Positions 18,954 through 26,400 of a DNA stretch of 64,000 bases are shown here, in pieces. This stretch comes from Hahella sp. CCB-MM4 (lineage in GTDB: Bacteria > Pseudomonadota > Gammaproteobacteria > Pseudomonadales > Oleiphilaceae): contig NZ_MRYI01000018.1 of NCBI RefSeq assembly GCF_002260525.1, positions 62,001 through 126,000 of the forward strand, read 5' to 3'. The notes beneath the pieces were generated by a model. It did no database searches, was not told where the DNA came from, and worked only from the letters and a program-made list of their open reading frames with translations. A program made the translations under genes and the position numbers. Every line of letters begins with the position of its first letter. Within the stretch, counting starts at the first letter, position 1.

Positions 18954-20191
18954 AAAATCATCTACTCTGCCTCGGCGCCGTCCTTCTTTCCATGCAAGCA
19001 GACGCTCTTTCACTTGATGCCAAGCTCCAACGAGTGATCGATACCTTCCAGCTAAAGGCTGTGAGTTGCAGGGTAAATGAACAACTCATCGATCCACAAT
19101 TAATCCCCATTGGCGAAATTATCTTCAACTCTCCTGTCTTAAGTGGCGATAAGGATACTTCCTGCTCAACCTGCCACATTGATCGATTAGCGCTAACAGA
19201 TGGATTGCCGGTGTCAGTCGGTGTTGGTGGACAAGGAGAATCAGTAGATCGCGTATACAGCGATGGAATTGTTGTCCCGAGGAATTCCTTTACCCTCTTC
19301 GGGCGAGCACATAAAGACTATAAGATCTTCTTCTGGAATGGGGTAATCCAGGAAACGAATGGCCGTATCATTTCTCCTGTTGGGGAAGGTTACCAACTTG
19401 GGTATAAGTCTCCACTAGCTGTTGCTGCTACGATGCCCATTTTGGCAAGAGATGAGTTTTTGGGAAGATTAAAGCCATTTGATGAAAACCTAAACCTACG
19501 CCAAATCAATAAAGCCTATTATTCAGATAAGCTGACTGCTGCCAACAATGTCATTCAACAAATTATTGAGTCTGATATCTCCAACGAAGCCGATAAGTTG
19601 CGGACGGCCATGCAAAAGGCAGGGCTTTCGTCTCTTGATCTTCCAACCATTGGAAACGCACTTGCGGCTTTCATTGCCAAGAAGGTCAGCCTCTGTGAGC
19701 AGTCTCAGTGGGAAAAGTACATTGAGGGTGAACAGGAAGCAATCACCGAAGAGCAGAAAGAAGGCGCTCTAGTTTTCTACGGTAAGGGTCGATGTGCAGC
19801 CTGCCACAATGGCCCTTTCTTCTCCGACTTCCAGTTCCATTCTATTGGAGTACCCCAAGGAGAATATGGGCCGTATATTCACCATCAAGATATCGGTAGA
19901 GCTGACGTAACCTTCAAGGCGATAGACCGCTTTAAGTTTAGAACCCCGCCGCTCATCAAAGTGGCTGAAACAGGACCATACGGGCACAACGGAGAATATA
20001 AATCGCTTGAGGACATTGTACTCTTCCATGCCAATCCGATTCCCTATTTTGTGAAACGTGGCTGGACCTCAGATGAAGAACTACTTGGCTATGGAAAAAT
20101 GTTGAGTGCCCGATCTCCATTGTTGGGCTACATAGAGATTTCTGGTGATAATGAACTGCGTGCTCTCATCGCCTTTCTAGAAACTCTATAG
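18950..20191 (+). CDS. MauG/cytochrome-c-peroxidase-family dihaem protein of the Hxs operon
   Basis: Periplasmic dihaem c-type cytochrome. The 413-aa product has a signal peptide (HLLCLGAVLLSMQADALS) and two haem-binding CxxCH motifs, CSTCH at about residue 63 and CAACH at about residue 283, spaced as in bacterial cytochrome c peroxidases and MauG. The C-terminal block FRTPPLIKVAETGPYGHNGEYKSLEDIV is typical of the family. MauG oxidises a protein substrate to form a cofactor from tryptophan residues, so in this operon the protein may carry out a second, periplasmic oxidation of HxsA after export. That is inference. Its ATG overlaps the previous stop. It is the last gene of the operon. Confidence 0.88.
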   Translation: MKNHLLCLGAVLLSMQADALSLDAKLQRVIDTFQLKAVSCRVNEQLIDPQLIPIGEIIFNSPVLSGDKDTSCSTCHIDRLALTDGLPVSVGVGGQGESVDRVYSDGIVVPRNSFTLFGRAHKDYKIFFWNGVIQETNGRIISPVGEGYQLGYKSPLAVAATMPILARDEFLGRLKPFDENLNLRQINKAYYSDKLTAANNVIQQIIESDISNEADKLRTAMQKAGLSSLDLPTIGNALAAFIAKKVSLCEQSQWEKYIEGEQEAITEEQKEGALVFYGKGRCAACHNGPFFSDFQFHSIGVPQGEYGPYIHHQDIGRADVTFKAIDRFKFRTPPLIKVAETGPYGHNGEYKSLEDIVLFHANPIPYFVKRGWTSDEELLGYGKMLSARSPLLGYIEISGDNELRALIAFLETL

Positions 20192-20295
20192 TAAAGAGAT
20201 CTTAAAAAAATCATGTTGGCTACCACTTTCCGACTAACCATAGACCCAAGCAAAATGAAGCTGGTTAGCTCTCCCTGTCTATCTATAAAAGACTA

Positions 20296-20685
20296 TTAAG
20301 CCACCCAGCGGTTCCTCGTGACAATGTATATCCCTCCAATGGCCGCCAGCCCGGCTAATACTTTCAACATCGACGATTGGCTGCTCTTCGCTACACCTGT
20401 GACGACTTCCTTAACAAAATGCTCACAGTTGTAATCTAGTAGATCATATCTCACAGACCCTATTGCTTTTCTTGCTCTGGCCACAATAGTGTGGACTGGC
20501 TCATGCGTCATGGCGGGGAACACTTTATAAGGACGATTTCCAACTACCGTATCCCATGGTTCCTCCCTAACGGTACCATTTCTGCGAGTATTCGAAATCA
20601 ACATAGGCTTGCCCGAATGCTGTCGATCTGACACTAAAGCCCAATGCTGATATAACCCCATGTAGACTATCACTATACCAACCAT
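20296..20685 (-). CDS. LRAT-fold (NlpC/P60-superfamily) membrane-anchored protein
   Basis: A 129-aa protein with the landmarks of lecithin-retinol-acyltransferase-like enzymes: histidine in GLYQHWALVSD (H14) and the nucleophile motif NCEHF (C87). A single C-terminal transmembrane helix lies at about residues 106-122. Family members are thiol acyltransferases or phospholipases A acting on phospholipids. A membrane-tethered copy could act on the cell's own or a neighbouring membrane, which is inference. A GGGGGA site precedes the ATG. It is divergent from an XRE gene whose product is also C-terminally anchored, and the shared intergenic region holds a symmetric operator. A toxin or defence role is possible but unproven. 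Confidence 0.75.
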   Translation of the reverse strand: MVGIVIVYMGLYQHWALVSDRQHSGKPMLISNTRRNGTVREEPWDTVVGNRPYKVFPAMTHEPVHTIVARARKAIGSVRYDLLDYNCEHFVKEVVTGVAKSSQSSMLKVLAGLAAIGGIYIVTRNRWVA

Positions 20686-20704
20686 TACAATTCCCCCAAT
20701 TAGT

Positions 20705-20735
20705 CAAATTACATAATTTGCTTATTTAGCAAATT
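20705..20735. promoter_or_regulatory. Symmetric operator between the LRAT and XRE genes
   Basis: Two overlapping perfect inverted repeats: CAAATTA-ca-TAATTTG (20705-20720) and AATTTGC-ttattta-GCAAATT (20715-20735). It lies centrally between the two divergent starts, as expected for a binding site of the XRE protein. Confidence 0.65.
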
Positions 20736-20767
20736 CAACAAAACCACAAACATTGCATTTAATCAAC

Positions 20768-21106
20768 ATGAAGCCTGGATTAATTTTTGATCAAGTCGTA
20801 GGTGCTGTACTGACTCACTACAGGAAAAAAGCGGGTTTGAATCAGTATCAAGCTGTAGAAGGTACAAATATAGGGGTTTCGAGCCTTTCCCGCCTTGAGA
20901 AGGGCGATTACTCTCTTACAATGGAGCAGCTATTCGAACTTTCTGAACGTTATGGGGAGTCCATGTCTTCCATCACCCAATGTATTGAACAAACGTACAA
21001 AAATGCTCTAGCTCAGGGAATAACAGTTGAGAAAAAAAAGAAGTCGAATACGGGACTACTTTTACTGGGAGCTGCAGCTATTGCCGCACTAATTATCAAT
21101 AGCTAA
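20768..21106 (+). CDS. XRE-family regulator with C-terminal membrane segment
   Basis: A 112-aa protein. Residues about 10-65 are a Cro/CI-type helix-turn-helix (VLTHYRKKAGLNQYQAVEGTNIGVSSLSRLEKGDYSLTMEQLFELSERYG). A basic stretch KKKKSN follows, then a hydrophobic C-terminal helix (GLLLLGAAAIAALII). A DNA-binding repressor with a membrane tail is unusual. The ATG at 20768 is preferred to a TTG at 20753; neither has a clear ribosome site. It probably represses itself and the divergent LRAT-fold gene through the operator at 20705. Membrane anchoring next to a membrane-anchored partner suggests the two proteins meet at the membrane (inference). Confidence 0.72.
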   Translation: MKPGLIFDQVVGAVLTHYRKKAGLNQYQAVEGTNIGVSSLSRLEKGDYSLTMEQLFELSERYGESMSSITQCIEQTYKNALAQGITVEKKKKSNTGLLLLGAAAIAALIINS

Positions 21107-21283
21107 TTAGACTGCTCCAAACTCCGTGCTTGAAAGTATCATTGCTGGCAACGCAACATGCGATATTGGGGAGAATTGAGTGCAGTTTTTCATGCTTTCA
21201 AGGGCTGAAACCCTCAATAATAAGACCCAGAAAGTCAGGATAGTTCACGCATCCAACAAGGAAGCTCGACTAAAAAACTCTTC

Positions 21284-22246
21284 TTATATGTGCAGATATC
21301 GGAACACTTCCAAGAATCGGGCCCGCTGATCCAGAACCTCGATGTACTTCTTCTCCAGATCATTTGGCAGCAGCCCTAATGCAGTACGTGGAAGTTTTGC
21401 CGCCAGTTTCAATATCCTTTGGATCTGGCCTCTTGCCGCTCCAGACGGAATACCTACTTTTTCCGCAAGTTGAACGAAATCCCCTCCATAATAGAGTCCT
21501 TTTCCCGCTCTTGAGTAGATGTCAGGTTCCCCGTTGCTCAGCAGCTTAAGAGCCATAATTTCGCAATTATTTCCATATAACGCAGTATTGATGAAGTCAT
21601 ATGCAGGAGTCAGCTTGACAGGGCTTCCCACCTCCACAGAGATGTTCTTGAGATGGAAGTCACCATTTCCCAGAATGTACGCACACAGGATTCGATTAAA
21701 CACAGGGATGGTGGCGGCTAAGCCGGATACCTTCTTAACTGTGTTCAGCACATCTTCGTAACTGGCACAGTCGTACTTTCTGGCGGAATCGCTATTAGAG
21801 ATCCCCATTACTTGCAGCATATCTTCCTGGTGAATAGGCGTTTCTATCCTGTCATAGCGAAGCGTGATATAGCATAACTCGCCATCTTTAAACGGGACCA
21901 GGCCTGACTTCGCTACATCCTGACCAAGCATTCTGAGCAGGGTCATTGTTAGATGCTCATTCTCGGAGGTGTAGGGATACTGCTCCGGACTGGGCTTGAT
22001 AATATGCGTCCCTTTGGAGTCGACAATCGTCAGATCACCTCGAACAACTTTACACAGCCCTTTCTTCTGAATCCCACCGATGGAATACCGGGGAAATTTC
22101 TTCGATACTTCGGTGAATAGCTCGCCTCGATTGAAAGAGATCCTGGGGTCCACTCTGTCGGTCTGAAACAATTGCTTTAAACACTTCGAATGATAATACG
22201 GGGCCCGGGAAGTTCCAGGCTTTAAACAGATATTACAAATATTCAT
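21284..22246 (-). CDS. hipT: HipT-type serine/threonine kinase toxin (HipA C-terminal domain)
   Basis: Toxin of a three-gene hipBST module. The 320-aa protein is a HipA-like kinase without the N-terminal subdomain that is fused in classical HipA. Visible motifs: a Gly-rich loop YSIGGIQKKG at about 54-63 with S55 in the position that is autophosphorylated in relatives, the catalytic loop NGDFHLKN at 194-201 (D196, N201) and the metal-binding AYDF with D217. The N-terminus carries CNICLKP...YYHSKCLKQ, a possible zinc-binding C-x2-C...H-x2-C set. Known HipT kinases phosphorylate tryptophanyl-tRNA synthetase; the target here is inferred. The ATG at 22246 lies inside the end of hipS (14-base overlap). 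Confidence 0.88.
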   Translation of the reverse strand: MNICNICLKPGTSRAPYYHSKCLKQLFQTDRVDPRISFNRGELFTEVSKKFPRYSIGGIQKKGLCKVVRGDLTIVDSKGTHIIKPSPEQYPYTSENEHLTMTLLRMLGQDVAKSGLVPFKDGELCYITLRYDRIETPIHQEDMLQVMGISNSDSARKYDCASYEDVLNTVKKVSGLAATIPVFNRILCAYILGNGDFHLKNISVEVGSPVKLTPAYDFINTALYGNNCEIMALKLLSNGEPDIYSRAGKGLYYGGDFVQLAEKVGIPSGAARGQIQRILKLAAKLPRTALGLLPNDLEKKYIEVLDQRARFLEVFRYLHI

Positions 22247-22556
22247 TTTCGTCCGGTTCCACAGCCACGAGCCCGGGCAAATCGGCACCGGTGCGTATCA
22301 AAAACTTAAACTCATCTTTTTGATCAATCTTCATGGTTCGCGATTGGACTTCCCTCAACCAGCCCTCCGTTAGAAGACCGGAGAAGTATCCATGGAGTCC
22401 GTTCGACAGATACGGCTCTTCCTGTAACGGGAGACTCAAGCTAATCGGGCTACCGTCAATTAGGTATTCTGGAACGTACTGAAAACTGAACCGTCCGTCC
22501 GGAAGCTTTTTAAGGATCCCCGAGAGCCTTCCAGCAAAAAACACTTTCGCTTTCAT
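22233..22556 (-). CDS. hipS: HipS (HipA N-terminal subdomain 1-like)
   Basis: Middle gene of the hipBST module. The 107-aa protein corresponds to the small N-terminal subdomain of HipA (KVFFAGRLSGILKKLPDGRFSFQYVPEYLIDGSPISLSLPLQEEPY, then HGYFSGLLTEGWLREV). In the characterised tripartite systems this separate protein, not HipB, neutralises the kinase. The ATG overlaps the hipB stop and the stop overlaps the hipT start, giving strict stoichiometric coupling. It reads as a complete protein rather than a broken hipA, because both junctions are ATGA-type overlaps of intact genes. Confidence 0.87.
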   Translation of the reverse strand: MKAKVFFAGRLSGILKKLPDGRFSFQYVPEYLIDGSPISLSLPLQEEPYLSNGLHGYFSGLLTEGWLREVQSRTMKIDQKDEFKFLIRTGADLPGLVAVEPDENEYL

Positions 22557-22879
22557 CTGATAACTAACATCACGTCAAAACCCAGGAGATCGCCCAGTGC
22601 TTGCACGGTTTTGATCTTGGGGCTAACGCCTTTACTTAACTCAATATTCTGCAACGTGGTTAAGCTGATATCTGCCACCTCCGCGGCCGTTTCCATGCTC
22701 ATCTTATTCGCTTCCCGTCGGCTTCGGACCAGCTTGCCCATTTCCTTCAGGGAGATGGCGTCACCTGGCTTGGTCTGTTCCAGGGAATCAGCCAACTTCA
22801 GTAAACTCTGTGATATCTCCCGCAATCTAGGGGCCGTCATCGTTCGTTGCGAAACCGCATCAATTACTTTTTTACCCAC
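22553..22879 (-). CDS. hipB: HipB-type XRE regulator of the hipBST module
   Basis: A 108-aa DNA-binding protein. The helix-turn-helix occupies about residues 47-105 (KEMGKLVRSRREANKMSMETAAEVADISLTTLQNIELSKGVSPKIKTVQALGDLLGF) and is preceded by a 45-residue helical extension. It would repress its own operon and contribute to assembly with HipS and HipT. The frame opens with GTG at 22879, with GGTGG a few bases ahead; an in-frame ATG at 22840 is an alternative start. The upstream 100 bp are very AT-rich and contain the direct repeat ATATCAATT at 22910 and 22969, possible operator half-sites. Confidence 0.82.
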   Translation of the reverse strand: MGKKVIDAVSQRTMTAPRLREISQSLLKLADSLEQTKPGDAISLKEMGKLVRSRREANKMSMETAAEVADISLTTLQNIELSKGVSPKIKTVQALGDLLGFDVMLVIR

Positions 22880-23084
22880 AAAACCACCATAAAGATAATT
22901 TCAACCAATATATCAATTATATCAAACAAAAAAATTGTTTAATCAATCACACGCCATCTATTTTCCAAATATCAATTGTTTTATTGGCTGTTTATGCAAA
23001 CCAGTGATAGGCGCCGCTGCCAGCGAGCGCGACGCAACACATAGAATGTTTGGTCATAGGAGGCTTTGTCGCTAAGTGGTTCTT
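22880..23084. other. hipBST upstream region
   Basis: An AT-rich region with repeated ATATCAATT (22910-22918 and 22969-22977) and an AAACAA/TTGTTT inverted repeat near 22924-22940. Probably the promoter and operator of hipBST. No gene is seen. Confidence 0.4.
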
Positions 23085-23340
23085 CTAATAATTCAGGTTG
23101 TTTTTTAGGGTAGGGAAATGTGCTCTTACGAAACAGTTCATGCTTTCAATCGAACTTATCCGATGGGTGTTCAATAAACAGCATTCCGAAAATGAATTTT
23201 TTAAAAACTGATTAATGTCGATACGGGATAAACGCTGAGAGTCCTCTACCTTGAATGCAGGAATTTTCCTGGCGGCTACAATCGATAAGCAGTAGCTTAC
23301 CCACCTTGAGGTAAGCCGCCACTTCATCGAGTGTGAACAT
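23085..23340 (-). pseudogene. Frameshifted excisionase-type helix-turn-helix gene
   Basis: Remnant of a small MerR/excisionase-type DNA-binding protein. On the minus strand the ATG at 23340 gives MFTLDEVAAYLKVGK, the standard start of this family. After that codon the family sequence continues only in another frame (VAARKIPAFKVEDSQRLSRIDINQFLK), so an indel near 23295 has broken the gene. Neither part is a complete protein; the 92-aa frame from 23363 is a composite of the wrong frame and the true C-terminus. Such proteins regulate toxin-antitoxin, restriction or integration genes. Its origin inside the transposon cargo is unknown. Confidence 0.78.
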
Positions 23341-23465
23341 CCCGCCGGTGTTGCCTTTAACATGTTTACCCCGTTAATGCTGCTAGTTCCATAGATATTG
23401 GTAATATTGGCAAGGGTACGGCAAGATTGAACATATTATATGAGCATAGGATTTGAGAGGCGCAC

Positions 23466-26400
23466 ATGGATCAGCCAGCCCAGCCCAACTCTAGTGGCTC
23501 CTACACGGCTAACCTCCTCGGCAACATACGGAGTCACCTAGCCGGACTGCAGGGCTACGATGTGATGGCGTTGGAACTCATCCAGAATGCGGATGATGCG
23601 AAAGCCGAAGAAGTCGTATTCGATATCACAGATAGTGGCTTATTAGTGCGTAACAGCGGCCATTTTACCTACTGTGGTGACTTGGACAACCCATGTGGGT
23701 TACTTTCCGATGGCAACTATAAGTGTGATTACCACCGAATCACAGATGTAGGCAGCGGCGGGAAGCTGTCACGCGGAGAGAACATTGGTCGCTTTGGTAT
23801 CGGCTTCGTATCCACCTATCAGGTGACTGATCATCCCGAGATCCGCTCTTCAGGCATAAAATTAGTGCTTCACCCTGAGCGGGGACAATGGTTTATCGAG
23901 GCCTTCGATGAACCTGAAGGCACGTCTTTCTTTCTACCCTGGGCGAGTAATCCCAGCACTGAGGCGCGGCTTGCACTTGGCATTTCCCATATAAGCCCTA
24001 CCCATATCAAACAGCTTGTCACCGATTTCCAGGCAGTTCTGCGCAATAGCCTACTGTTCCTTCGCCATGTTCGAAAAGCAGAGCTACGGCAAAATGGCCA
24101 ACTCATAATGGCCTGCGATCTAGACAGAAGTGAAAGTTCGGACCTCATTGTCAGTTTCAAGCCTAGTGGCGATGTCGAGCACTGGCATATCCTTCACGCC
24201 GATGCAGCGAATGCAGCCCAGCGCCTTTACACTACACACCCTCGGCTGGAAGCATTTCATCGAAGCACCAAGATAAGCATTGGTTTGCGAATTGAACCTG
24301 AACCGCTAGCTGAGGGGCTCCTCTATGCGTTCTTACCTACGGAGCAATCCATTGGGCTTCCCCTACATATCAACGCCGACTTCTTCCCTGAGTCTGATCG
24401 CAAAGCTGTAATCTTTGCTGGCCATCAGCACGAGCAAGCATGGAATGAGATGCTCATTGATACTGCAGCGGCTGAACTGGCCCGAGACTCCGAAGGACTA
24501 TTGCAAATGCTTGGTTCCGTCCAGCTTTGGCAGATTCTCAGTCAAGCCTACAATATCGCCAATAGGTCGACAGAACGTCCACCTTGCTTCAAACGTTTTT
24601 GGGAGCACCTGATAACCACCGCGCCCAGTGCACATATCGCTGAGGCTCGGGATGGCAGCCTCCAACAACCCAGCGGCGTATTTCTTCCTCGTATCACTTT
24701 GAATGAACAGCAGGCAACGGCACTGCTGGAAGTAGGTGGTAAGCTCGTTACCGAAGAATTGCGTCCATTTCAAACGGCGATGAACCAATTGGGCGCGCCG
24801 ATTCTGACCCTTGAACGCCTGGTTGCGCTACTGGAATCAGCAATGGCGAAACTGGTGGCAGGATCAACGGAAATCGACCAGGAAAGATTGGAGCCATTCT
24901 ATCGCTCTCTCTGGAGCATTATTAACGAACTTCTTCCAGAAACAGAAACAACTAATCCAACGATAAAGCGGCTTTTAGCTTTACCTTGTGCCGTCACAGA
25001 AGATTTGATCGCAGTATCTATCAGCCAATCCTACACTGTGCCTGTCGGGTTAGATGCTTCGCGCATTACAGTATTGCTGCCAAGGCTTGCGATTGCCTCT
25101 AGCGTTCTAACAAGGTATCCAAAAATCATCCGGTTGATGAAGAAACTCAATCTCACCGCGGTGATTTCTCACATCGACGATATGTACAAAACCAGTGATA
25201 TCGCAGATATCATTAGTGTTGATCCAAATGACCTGCGCGACCTTTATTCTCTATTTGCCGAACTGAACCAACGCGACACAATCAAGAACGAGGTTTATCA
25301 ACAACTCAGGAATCTGCCCATATGGCAAACAAGCCAAGGGCTCCTTAAAGCCACACAAGTGCTTCTTCCTGGTGACTTTACAGACCCCACAGGCCAAGCC
25401 AACTTGCTGGACATCTCTGTCCTTACAGACTCAGCTAGAAATTTTCTAACGATAGAACTGGGTGTGGAAACTCAGACAATCGAAACATTTGTACGGACTG
25501 TACTGCCAAACCTGTTTGATGACTGCGGACCGCTAGACCCGTCCAAATACAGCCGGCTTATCAATGAACTCGCTGATCACCCGCCACTACTAGACAACAA
25601 CGATATCCTACGGTTGCTCGCATCACTACCTATCGTTCCCACTCAAGATGGTGGTTGGTCGCTTCCGAGAAATACTTATCGCCGAACAGACGATCTAGTA
25701 AAGGTATTGGGAGACGCCCGCCACCTCTGGCTAGCCCACAGCCGTATTCCTGAAACGAGGTCTGTACACACATTCATCGACAATCTCGGCATACGACGAA
25801 CTCCGAGTGCTAGGCACCTAGTAGATCGAATGCTTTTCATTGCTGAAAAATATAGACCTACAGAAGATACCAGACGCGCAAGTAGTGAGGCGTTTTACGT
25901 CTTGTGCGACAACTACGAAAATTGGAAAGAGAATGCGACCTTTGTGGAAGCTCTCCATGGTCTACAACAAACTGCCTGCTTCCCCGCAGATGGGAACTCG
26001 GAAGAATGGTACCAATCTGATTCCTTACACGCTCCCTACCGCGCTGAAGCTTTCCGTTCACAAGCCAACATACTTGATTTCAAAAATACTGCACGCCTAA
26101 AGTCAGAGCTTCTAGAAAAATTGGGGATTACCATCAACCCTCCAACCCACCTAGTTATCAACCATCTGCAGCACTGTATCCAAACAGGGGTTCAGCCACA
26201 TGTTTCAACTTACCAGGTACTAAATGAACGTGCGCTAAAAGACGATCCAGAGATTGCTACCCTTAAGGATACTCGATGCATATATGTTGAAAGCCAAAAG
26301 ACATTCGTTCGCCCTAATCAATTGTACTGGGTCCCCCAACAACTCGGGCGCTATGCTTACATTATTCCGGACACCTACGAATTATTCACTCCATTATTTG

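Noticed and set aside
21284..22879. A hipA gene broken by a frameshift
   Set aside because: HipS and HipT are each complete with ATGA overlaps, matching the known three-gene hipBST layout rather than a damaged hipA.
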